From Siphonodentalium dalli (lineage: Eukaryota > Mollusca > Scaphopoda > Gadilida > Siphonodentaliidae), in the NCBI GenBank assembly GCA_032622095.1, contig CP136066.1:128741917-128805916 (forward strand): a DNA stretch of 64,000 bases. The letters are read 5' to 3'. Both the position numbers and the translations under genes were made by a program. Under the pieces are notes generated by a model. The model saw only the letters and a list, made by a program, of their open reading frames with translations. It did no database searches and had not been told where the DNA came from. Every line of letters begins with the position of its first letter. Within the stretch, counting starts at the first letter, position 1. This document shows positions 55,975-64,000 of the stretch, one piece after another.

Positions 55975-56193
55975 ATGCCCCGAGTGTCCCGTATTTACAA
56001 TCATTCATTCGTAACATTGCCATATAAATGCAGTGTTTTCGGCTGTGGCCGGTCTAGTGACTCTCAGTTAGGTATAATGCTGTATTCATTTCCAAACGAT
56101 GTTCGTTTACGTGCCATTTGGCGGGATTTCTGTGGGAAACCCGTTGCGCAATCATCAGAAACCGATTACATATACCAAATAAAGAGCGTTTAA
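55975..56193 (+). CDS. THAP-type zinc-finger exon (partial)
   Basis: The frame contains KCSVFGCGRSSD ... LYSFPNDVRLRAIWRDFCGKP. This is the first half of a THAP domain: C-x4-C, then the conserved FP-(x)-D-xx-LR-xxW core. The C-terminal Cys/His pair and AVPTIF-like box expected later are absent, and the frame runs into an AATAAAGAGCGTT motif and a stop at 56193. THAP domains bind DNA in host regulators and in P-element-like transposases. Either further sequence is in a downstream exon or this is a truncated copy. The ATG used (55975) is one possibility, since the frame could start elsewhere. Confidence 0.5.
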   Translation: MPRVSRIYNHSFVTLPYKCSVFGCGRSSDSQLGIMLYSFPNDVRLRAIWRDFCGKPVAQSSETDYIYQIKSV

Positions 56194-56985
56194 TTTGACA
56201 AGTCAGTCATGGTTACGAATACATACAATTGCAGTTAAAGTGGAGAGTATGTTGAATAAATCACGATAACAACTATTCTTAGTCGATTCCCCATTTCCTT
56301 CACCATGGCTCCATAAAGAGCGTTCCATGTTAAGAGTTTTCCTAATATGGTACGAATAAAAAGAGATTAATAAAGCGGAAATTGCTATGACTTGGAAGGA
56401 TATATAAAGCATGCATATCGGAAGTCCGTGTACATGTATTGACCTGTATTGGTGTAATCAGTAAAAAAAATCACGATGACAACTGTTCTAAGTCGAGTCC
56501 CTTTACCTTGACGCAATAAAGAGCGTTCACTATTACGATATATTGCGAATAAAGAGCACTTGAATATGTGATTCCATATTAAACCGGATTATTATCCCTC
56601 CTTCAAAAAGTGTTATATATGATTGGATGTTTATAACCCTATTGTTATGCGTAATTGCCACATAAAGGTCGATTTATGACCTGGATATTCAATAGACCGC
56701 ATCGCTAGAGTGCTAATTTGATAGGTCAATAACCATGCATAGATGCAGTGAATTTCCATCAGTGACAGTCGGCTAGATTGTTTTGGGGTGGGGGAAGTAA
56801 TATTCCGAAATATATATAAACACCATATTGCCCAAATAATTACATGATTCATAACCAAGGAAAAATGAACATATCATATTGGTAATGAATGACTGGATTA
56901 TAATTGATTAAATCCGACAGCAATAAACCAATTTTGTGTTGTTTTACCGCGTTACGATAATTAAAACGAAACGCTCTTTATTGAC
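56170..56985. repeat. Cluster of ATAAAGAGCGTT motifs
   Basis: AATAAAGAGCGTT or close forms occur at about 56178, 56312, 56515, 56548 and (reversed) 56968. Two lie at the end of a ~65-bp direct repeat (AATCACGAT-ACAACT-TTCT-AGTCGA-TCCC) at 56258-56325 and 56470-56530. No gene is visible. Confidence 0.65.
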
Positions 56986-57392
56986 ACACGACTAATGGCA
57001 TCTGGAAATTGGAATGTTTACGAGATGATAATTGCCTAATAACTGTGCAAGTGTTCGCGTATATATGCAATCTTGATATGCATATATAATATAACTTGGA
57101 CTATTCCGGTAACGAAAAAATATATATAAACACGAGCACGCGTTTATATAGATAAATGCGCGCAAAACTGAATAATATACGGGCATGGGTTTATAGTAAC
57201 AACACATCGCGATACATATAATAATAGTAATAATAACACGATAAAGATCGACATTTAATTACGAGAAAGGCGATGTTTCGGCGAAGTTTTGCATTCGCAG
57301 TGTGATAACGCGACAATCGTCAAAGGCCGCGATCGACTACATGCAAACTTAAAATACCGCCGTCGCGTATCTATGCGTTGTCAATAAGTTAC

Positions 57393-57462
57393 CACGTGAT
57401 CGATCACGTGCTATGCTTCTGTTTACATGTGACAATCACGTGATCGGGCTGATGATCACGTG
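57393..57462. promoter_or_regulatory. Cluster of four CACGTG E-boxes
   Basis: CACGTG occurs at 57393, 57405, 57437 and 57457. The first two form the perfect palindrome CACGTGATCGATCACGTG (57393-57410); the others read ATCACGTGAT and ATCACGTGAC. Four in 70 bp is far above chance in this AT-rich DNA. Such sites bind bHLH-zip factors (Myc/Max, USF, MITF/TFEB). Whether they serve a nearby gene is unknown. Confidence 0.55.
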
Positions 57463-57844
57463 ACTTCGTCTACAACAAAATCTTCGGCTAACTTCGGAAT
57501 TTTTTTGAATCGTTATAAAAATAACGATTGGCGGCCGAATATTAGATTATATGCGCCCAATGGACATTTTATATATATATTATCGGTATATTGAAAGAAA
57601 ATAATATTGTTTTTTCAGGACCGTATTCCTTTAAGGGATAGTGATCGTATATTTGAACCTAAATGTATGCGTTTTAATATTGATCTGTTTACGGTGTTTG
57701 GAACAAATATTTTCGACAACTAAACCCTCTCGTCCCTTTAATATAATTAATATAACATCCCTCATCCAATAATCTCCATGGGATTTAGAACATTAATATT
57801 CACTCTTACACAGTTCCACATTCAAGGTGTGTCTTCATGAATTC

Positions 57845-58250
57845 CAGCGTGACGGAATCACCAAATTTTACGGAATTTCACTTTTCTGTGGCCTATAAAA
57901 TCTAAAATTATGACCAGTAGGGTACCGCTTAAAATAAAAAACGTTGTACATACTATACAAAGTTGTTTGATTATATACAACTATATGTGTATTTAAGTAT
58001 CATCTCACTCTGGGTCAAATTGTGTCCGTGACGGAATCACCAAAAAAGTGCCATCAATAGGAGGGTAGGTCCGTACTATTTAAGAACCCTGCTCATTCAG
58101 CCAAGCTGACCTGGAAAAAGTTCCCAATTAGTAAAGTAGATACATTATACTTGCAGAAAAAAGCCGCATTGTCACACAGTTATGTGTATATTACTAGTTA
58201 ACTCGGTTTGTTCGCCGTGACGGAATCACACAACGGGCGTGACGGAATCA
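57845..58250. repeat. Interspersed GTGACGGAATCAC motif (four copies)
   Basis: GTGACGGAATCAC(C/A) occurs at about 57850, 58029, 58219 and 58240. The first three are spaced close to 180-190 bp. The intervening sequence is not obviously repeated. The motif has GTGA/TCAC ends and could form a dyad. Confidence 0.65.
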
Positions 58251-58259
58251 CCGTGCGAT

Positions 58260-59290
58260 TTTTTTAGGTATAGTTTTTTGTGTAACAAATGCGGACATTG
58301 TCATAAAAGCATAAAACTTGGCACATTTGTATATTAGGTCCCACGTATTATTTTCAGATATGGGGGCAATCACGAAAATACATTCCATGGCAACGGTTGC
58401 TATGCGACTGTTTTTACCTTAGAAACGGGTTGTTGGTAGGGGTTAAACCGTCATTTTACTAAAATATATGTGCAAAAAGGGGATACTATGGTAATTGAGG
58501 CAGATTGTGATATGGGAAATGTGACAAAAATAACATTTCCACACATGCCCCACTATTAACCTAGAATGACCATTGAGCTGCTTGAAAATGATATTTTGGT
58601 TCATTTGACCTTATTTGGCAAAACATGAAAATATGCGTTGACTGCGCATGCGCGCATCATTGATCCCCAGTCACACAATATCTGGTGTTTCAGAGATTGT
58701 ATAGTAAAGGCAATGACCATTCCAAAATATATTCATTGGATAGTAATAATGAAATACAGAAGAAGCAACAACATTCCCCGATGACATGACAATGATGCAA
58801 ATACCCATTATCGGTATCCATGGCCGCCTTTTCGTGGAATTCATGTCTTGTGTAATCGTATGTCAGTTGTAACGTTGTGAAACCGCAACCGAACTGAATT
58901 ATTCTATTGCTAAATAGTTCATGGGTGACCTGATGCATGCATCTTAGTTTTCTTGTGTATTATATTGACGTCTATACCGGATGTTTACAATTTGACATAG
59001 GGCAGACGGGTCTGTTGCTCCCTGTCGGAGTATACCTTACTTCTCTTTTTACGATGTAAAAATAGCTCAGTGGGGCACGACCGGTGACGTCAGAACAATT
59101 TATGACAAATACGCATGCGCAAAACGGGTGCTTAGTGCAGCTGATTACTTCCTCAATGTACACAGTCAACTTTTTCGGCTAACATGAATAGACCATTAGC
59201 TAGTCTAAATTTAAGATGACCACGACTGGCACGAGCAATTGAATAGACAGCCCTTCATTGAAAGAATAACCCGTAACCAGATTTGAACAC
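58260..59290. other. Putative 5' flank of the signal-peptide exon
   Basis: No gene or repeat recognised. GCATGCGC strings near 58650 and 59112 resemble NRF1-type sites, but I cannot show that they are functional. Confidence 0.3.
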
Positions 59291-59293
59291 AGA

Positions 59294-59360
59294 ATGGAGT
59301 TTTCGGTCGTTATTTTCTTATTTTTTTACTTTACCAGTTTCATAGACAGCTCAATTTCAG
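59294..59360 (+). CDS. Candidate first coding exon: signal peptide with splice donor
   Basis: ATG at 59294 (context AGAATGG) opens MEFSVVIFLFFYFTSFIDSS-IS, a short n-region, a strong hydrophobic core and small residues near the end. After 22 codons plus one base the sequence reads CAG|GTGAGT at 59361, a consensus splice donor in phase 1, which is the commonest phase for signal-peptide exons. The rest of the gene would lie downstream; retrotransposon D would then sit in its intron, in antisense. I cannot identify the gene. Confidence 0.4.
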
Positions 59361-60631
59361 GTGAGTTTGGGGTAAATTAAGTAGTACTTACTACCGCTGA
59401 AGGGGTCACTCTCACCAAAAAAAGTGCTAAAGGGTACACAGGGTTTGAAAATGTGGTGAAGCAAGGGCGTAGTTGTAGGTACGGCCGGACGGTTTTGGCC
59501 GTACCAATATTTCACCAAAAAATAATACTGAATAGGCCAATATTACCGGCCACGTTCTCCAATTCCAAACACTTGGTAAATGACGCACAGCGTGTTACAA
59601 TCATACAATGTGATTCACTCACACATTTAACCATCTATATATAGGTAACCCAGTTTGTTTTACGTCGTATTATGCCTCGAGTTCATTGGGTTTATAAGGA
59701 AACGTTGCCGTATATCAAACTCAAACTCAAGTGATTTTATTTGATGCTCAGTATACATAAATTACAATATGGTAATGGGGCTCTGTGGAAGCCATGGCTT
59801 TTGTGTCAGAGCCCTATAATAATACAATAATTATAATATAGACATAATGTGGGTGCAAGTGCAAGAGGAGAAGAACAGTTGAGAGAGAGAAAGAGATGTA
59901 GGTTGGGGAGGGGGTGGGGTGGTAAATGGTGTGCATAATGTGTTGAAGATACGCTCATAAGCAATAGAACTATATGTTACTTGATTTCCTGAAACATTAT
60001 TATTTCAATTTAATGAATGTGTAAGGATGTGACTGAGTTACCAGTGGATCTCAGTTGATTTGGGCTAAGAATATGGTGCTTTGTTTGTTTTTTGTCCTTT
60101 GATGAATTTGAATAATATAGAAGGTGATTAACACATATGGGTCATTTATGATACATTATAGCTATTGATAAAGTGATCTTTTAGATATTTGGGGTAGTCA
60201 ATACATGTTTCAATGCGTAATTTGCAATCTTCAGGGAGCAGGGATGGATCCAGGGATTTTTTGGGGACACCTGTTTTGGGACCAGGATATCCCGAGGGCC
60301 GTATGCCCGAGATGGGGGTAGGTACGGGAGGAGGTCGCCCCCCCTCCCTTAGGTGCAGCATTAAAGATCCCGCATAAGAAAATGCACTGGCTTACAAGGT
60401 CAAGATAAAGGCCAATGTATTATCTTATATATGCGAGGCTCCTTAGATGGGAGACTCTCATTTACATAAGAGAATGCATTAGCACAGGATTTTTGCAAAA
60501 TTTCAAGAAGCCCCAGTCATGAAAGGGTTAAAATATTTCTCACTGGACACTTGATTAAGCAAATAAAGGCTCTATATCAACTGTATATTGATGATTTGCA
60601 TTGCATGTTGTTGAATTATAATAGATTTTCT

Positions 60632-61386
60632 TCAAAATATAGAAAATTCAGCTTTAATAAAACTATCCACTTGCAATTTGGGGACATTTAGGCCACCAGA
60701 GTTTGGGCGCCCAAACCTGTAACAGGTATCAAAAGAGCCCTGGATCCTTCCCTGTCAGGGAGGCTATTCCATAATGCTCGGGCTTTGTTTGAGATTGCAT
60801 TTTTTGAGGGTTTGGTCCTTTTAAATTCATGATATAGATTACCTTTTGATTTTGAGCGAGTATTATGGCTATGTATATCTGCTAGGTTTGTGAATAATTT
60901 TGATAAGGAATCGGGTAGTGCATGTGTATGGTAGTCATGCAGTATTCTAATTAGCTGCATGTTCCCAATGTCATCAAGCATTAGTAGTTTGGCTTGTCTG
61001 GAATATGTGGAAATATTACTAGTACCATTTGAGATAATTTTTAGGGCATTCTCCTGTAATTTTCTGATTTTAGTAAGATTTTTTTTGGTTGACGAGCTCC
61101 AGATTGCATTACAGTAGGTCAGGTAGGGTATAATTAACGATAAATACACGGTTTTCAATGTAGCAGTAGGAACAAAGTCACTGATTTTTCTCAGAATTCC
61201 AACATTACTGGAAAGTTTAGAGCATATTAAACTTATGTGTTTGTCCCAAGATAGATTGTCTTCAATAGTGACACCTAAAAATTTAGTATTCGTCACTCTG
61301 TTGATGGTCTTGTCATTTATTATTAAGTATTGGTAATACTTCAGGTAGTGAACAATTAGTGAAGAGCATATAATTTGTTTTATCAA
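60632..61386 (-). pseudogene. Retrotransposon D: RT thumb and C-terminus (frameshifted)
   Basis: Continuing from the RT, TKFLGVTIEDNLSWDKHI, LKTVYLSLIIPYLTYCNAIW, LQENALKIIS and FKRTKPSKNAISNKARALWNSLP follow the usual CR1 C-terminal order. Near 60740-60755 another single-base shift moves the frame. The true tail (QGSFDTCYRFGRPN ... to a TGA at 60632-60634) matches the fragment at 1935-2230, confirming the shift. Confidence 0.8.
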
Positions 61387-63769
61387 TGTTCAGTGACAAT
61401 TTGTTAGCAGCAAACCACTGACTCATATAGTCCATTTCAATGTTAACTCTGTTAAATAGGTTGTGGATATCTTTATCAGAACAAAATGCATTTGTGTCAT
61501 CAGCAAAAAGAATCAGTTTGACATCTTTACATACACTAGGAAGGTCATTCATGTAGATTAGAAATAGAAGAGGCCCTAAGATAGAACCTTGTGGAACACC
61601 ACATGTAATTTCATTGAGTTCTGATATGTGACCATCATATTGGACACATTGTTTTCTATGCGTAAGATAATCATGAAACCATTTCAGTGCAACCCCACGA
61701 CATCCATAATTCTCTAGTTTTTTTAGCATTATACTGTGATTAATTGTATCAAATGCCTTAGACAAATCGAGGAACACCCCAATAGTGTGCTCACAATTGT
61801 CTAGGGCACCAGTTATTTTTTCTATGAGGTCAGTCAGTGCTAGAATTGTGGAATGATTCTTCCTAAAACCATATTGACTACTATATAAAATCTTATGTTT
61901 CTCCAAGTAATTAATTAGTCTGTTATACATAAGTTTTTCAAGTATTTTAGAAAAGATCGGTAGTACAGATACTGGTCTGTAGTTGCCAATTACACTTGGG
62001 TCTTTTGCTTTAAAGATTGGTGATACTTTAGCAAATTTCATTTGTTCTGGGAATACACCCTGTGAGAGAGATAAGTTACAGATATATGTCAGAGGTTGAA
62101 TAAAGAATTCTGCACCTTGTTTTAAGGCACCACAATTAAATTCATCTAATCCAGCAGCTTTTTTTGGGTCTATGTTATTTAGTATATTCATTATCTCTAA
62201 TTCTCCAGCAGGTTCAATATAAAATGAAGATAATTTGGGAACTGGGAGAAATTCATTAGGATCTTTAGTTGAGTTTATCTTTGCCGCAAGGTTAGGTCCA
62301 ATATTAGTGAAGAATTCATTGAATTTATCTGCAATTTTTACTTTACCATTTATGTACTTGTTTTCATGTAGAAATTGTTTCACAGTAATATTGTTTTTGT
62401 TCTTATTGAGGATTTTTTTCAGTACTGCCCAGGTTGATTTCATGTTTCCTTGGAAACGCTCAAATTTGTTATGGTAATAGCTTCGTTTCGCCATTCTTAT
62501 TATAGTGATTAATCTATTTTTATATGCTTTGTATCTTTCATTGTTATATTTAGATCTGTTTTGTAAGAAGTTTCTATACAATTTATTCTTTCTCTTGATT
62601 GAGTTAACTATTCCTGCTGTTATCCACGGATTGTTGTTATGAGTCCTAATTTTCTTTCTACGCTTTGGAAAGCTGTGATTGTATGTATCACTCATATAAT
62701 CAATGAAAGTTTCATAGGATGAATTGCAGTCGGTACTGTTGTAAATAGTGCCCCAGTCCATAGAGGATATCTTATTGTTGAAGTTTTGAATGTTCTGATT
62801 TGAAAATTCACGTTGGTAGATGTACATCTCTTTATTTGAGCAGTGTTTATTTTCATGCCCAGTTATTATAAGGAATATTGGTAGGTGGTCAGATATATCT
62901 TCAACAAAAATGCCTGAGTATTTTGGGGAAGAATGGTGACAGTTGGTGAATATGTTGTCTATTAGGGTTGCACTGAACTCTGTTATTCGTGTTGGTTTAG
63001 TTATCATTGGGAGGAACATAAAAGATTTCAATAGATTGGTGAAATCTTTACCTGCATTATTATCAGATCCTAGATTAATATTAAAGTCTCCCAACAAGAT
63101 ACAATCCCGCTTCTCTTTGGTTATTTTCAACATTATAGACTCCATTTTCTCCATGAATTTCTCAAGATCTGAATTTGGGGGTCGATATATGCAGCCTACT
63201 ATTTGTTTTTTCCCTCTATCATTTTCCAGCTCAATGAAAATGCTTTCAAGAAAGTCATTGTTGATGTTCAAATCAGTACGGATCTTAGTTTTTAGTGAAG
63301 AAATTATATAAAGTCCAACTCCTCCTCCCCCTTTATTTTCTCTGTGACTTTCAATCAAGTTATATCCATTTAGTTTCATGAGGTTCATTGGTGAGTCATT
63401 AGATAACCATGTTTCAGTAACACCTATAATGTCAAAGTTATGTCTGCAATTGTTGAGGAAGGTTGATAATTTATCTATGTTCTTACTTATGGATCTCATA
63501 TTAAAGTGAATCATAGATGCTGTTATACTATTGTCGATATGTTTAATTTTTTCATTGAATTCTTCTAATAATAGATAATTTGAGGAATTTGGGTAGTCTA
63601 ACAAACTCGCATTTTCTTCTGATTCATACTCATTTTGAAAATCATCGTTTAATGTAAAGGGGTTTGTTAGCAGTTGTTTCATGTTTGGCAGATCTAAGTG
63701 ATTGACATTTTGTTTCATGTCATATGATTGAAGAGGAAGACTTCTTGAATACAGTGGTAGCAGAACCAA
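61313..63769 (-). CDS. Retrotransposon D: APE endonuclease and reverse transcriptase
   Basis: 818 codons. Endonuclease motifs in order are HFNMRSI, GVTETWLS, a Gly-rich KGGGGVGLYI, GCIYRPPNS, ILLGDFNI and EDISDHLPIF, with the SDH catalytic motif intact. RT motifs are AAGLDEFNCGALK, GNYRPVSVLP, YGFRKNHST, GVFLDLSKAFDTINH, CGVPQGSILGPLLFLIY and the active site LILFADDTNAF. This is the best-preserved coding region in the window. The frame closes near 61313 because of a one-base shift; the protein continues in the next frame from about 61330. Motif wording places it in the CR1-like groups but not in the same family as B and C. Confidence 0.9.
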   Translation of the reverse strand: MVLLPLYSRSLPLQSYDMKQNVNHLDLPNMKQLLTNPFTLNDDFQNEYESEENASLLDYPNSSNYLLLEEFNEKIKHIDNSITASMIHFNMRSISKNIDKLSTFLNNCRHNFDIIGVTETWLSNDSPMNLMKLNGYNLIESHRENKGGGGVGLYIISSLKTKIRTDLNINNDFLESIFIELENDRGKKQIVGCIYRPPNSDLEKFMEKMESIMLKITKEKRDCILLGDFNINLGSDNNAGKDFTNLLKSFMFLPMITKPTRITEFSATLIDNIFTNCHHSSPKYSGIFVEDISDHLPIFLIITGHENKHCSNKEMYIYQREFSNQNIQNFNNKISSMDWGTIYNSTDCNSSYETFIDYMSDTYNHSFPKRRKKIRTHNNNPWITAGIVNSIKRKNKLYRNFLQNRSKYNNERYKAYKNRLITIIRMAKRSYYHNKFERFQGNMKSTWAVLKKILNKNKNNITVKQFLHENKYINGKVKIADKFNEFFTNIGPNLAAKINSTKDPNEFLPVPKLSSFYIEPAGELEIMNILNNIDPKKAAGLDEFNCGALKQGAEFFIQPLTYICNLSLSQGVFPEQMKFAKVSPIFKAKDPSVIGNYRPVSVLPIFSKILEKLMYNRLINYLEKHKILYSSQYGFRKNHSTILALTDLIEKITGALDNCEHTIGVFLDLSKAFDTINHSIMLKKLENYGCRGVALKWFHDYLTHRKQCVQYDGHISELNEITCGVPQGSILGPLLFLIYMNDLPSVCKDVKLILFADDTNAFCSDKDIHNLFNRVNIEMDYMSQWFAANKLSLNIDKTNYMLFTNCSLPEVLPILNNK

Positions 63770-63921
63770 GGTGTGTTGTCTTCATCAAGTTTTCGTAGAT
63801 CAGTTTTATTTAGCTTAGAGCATTTCAAATGAATCCACTGGTCACACAGGTCACATCCTAGAGCATCTTGGTTGTTTCTTACAGATTTCTTGCAGGTTGA
63901 GCATGGATACTTTATTGGCAT
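63715..63921 (-). CDS. Retrotransposon D N-terminus: PHD finger
   Basis: From ATG at 63921: C7, C10, C23, C26, H31, C34, C54 and C57 make a complete C4HC3 PHD finger (YPCSTC ... GCDLCDQWIHLKC ... PWFCYHC). The frame closes at 63715 just after it, whereas the next frame opens at 63769 with LPLQSYD, so one base shift near 63735-63765 separates the finger from the endonuclease. PHD fingers bind histone tails and may guide such elements to chromatin. Confidence 0.8.
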   Translation of the reverse strand: MPIKYPCSTCKKSVRNNQDALGCDLCDQWIHLKCSKLNKTDLRKLDEDNTPWFCYHCIQEVFLFNHMT

Positions 63922-64000
63922 TTAGTTATTGGTGGGGTGGGGGTGTGGGGTTGGCTTTGGGTATGGTATAGAGAAAAATAGAAAGGAAGTTTAAGAGATG

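Larger units (their letters stand above)
59719..63921 (-). mobile_element. PHD-type CR1-group retrotransposon D, nearly full length
   Basis: A minus-strand element. It has a PHD finger (63921-63750), endonuclease and RT (63769-61313), an RT C-terminal part (61386 to about 60632) and a 3' region that may run to 59719. There, AATAAAATCACTTGAG and a TTTGAG repeat (minus strand) look like a polyadenylation signal and CR1/L2-type tail. The 3' region contains interspersed repeats (60240-60361 and 60365-60540), so its extent is inferred. Three single-base shifts interrupt an otherwise well-preserved polyprotein; all catalytic motifs visible are intact. The window ends about 80 bp upstream of the first ATG. 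Confidence 0.85.

Overview
This window is eukaryotic nuclear DNA. It is AT-rich and almost entirely repeats. There is no bacterial gene packing, and it holds several 5'-truncated non-LTR retrotransposons, many short transposons with terminal inverted repeats, satellite and minisatellite arrays, and isolated exon-like pieces with canonical splice or start contexts. PHD-finger CR1/L2-type retrotransposons, a 2A-like peptide in one of them, Polinton-like DNA, ACATGTAC-rich spacers and the 'ATGGCCGCCAGC..CCATCTTGG' satellite all fit a marine invertebrate (mollusc, brachiopod, echinoderm or lancelet grade). I cannot name the species.

Layout. 0-12 kb: short transposons, a fold-back element with satellite arms (2.5-3.6 kb), a retrotransposon 3' fragment, and two copies of a repeat unit joined to arrays of the palindrome GCGCTTAAGCGC. 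12-19 kb: a small cysteine-rich gene candidate, retrotransposon A (minus strand), a Harbinger transposase relic, a TTAA-flanked MITE and a LINE 3' fragment. 22.8-28.5 kb: retrotransposons B (2A + PHD + endonuclease + RT) and C (RT fragment), both minus strand. 30-33.2 kb: a degenerate repeat field split by a 1.33-kb TTAA-flanked element with subterminal palindromes. 35.5-46.3 kb: a fold-back minisatellite element, itself split by a 9.56-kb near-perfect palindrome. 46.4-49.4 kb: MITEs and inverted copies of repeats seen at 16-18 kb. 49.6-54.9 kb: a recent 2,636-bp tandem duplication of an approximately 160-bp satellite array. 55-60 kb: the most host-like stretch, with a THAP exon, an E-box cluster and a signal-peptide exon with a splice donor. 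59.7-64 kb: retrotransposon D (PHD + endonuclease + RT), minus strand.

The most interesting object is the palindrome at 36682-46238. Its two arms (about 4,368 bp each) are inverted copies. Each encodes a packaging-type P-loop ATPase flanked by zinc fingers. The ends are inverted repeats beginning 5'-AG, and a 6-bp direct repeat (CGGAGA) flanks them. Removing the insertion restores the surrounding 16-bp minisatellite in phase. A 6-bp duplication, 5'-AG ends and this ATPase point to the Polinton/Maverick (adintovirus-like) group. However, both ends are the same end, and the DNA polymerase, integrase, protease and major capsid genes are missing. It reads as an integrated palindromic 'defective genome' of such an element, joined through GC-rich hairpin-forming arrays. 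Each ATPase copy carries a different single-base frameshift in a homopolymer.

Almost no gene here is a confident host gene. The retrotransposon reading frames are broken by single-base shifts, and the host-like exons (12.2-12.5, 56.0 and 59.3 kb) are candidates only.
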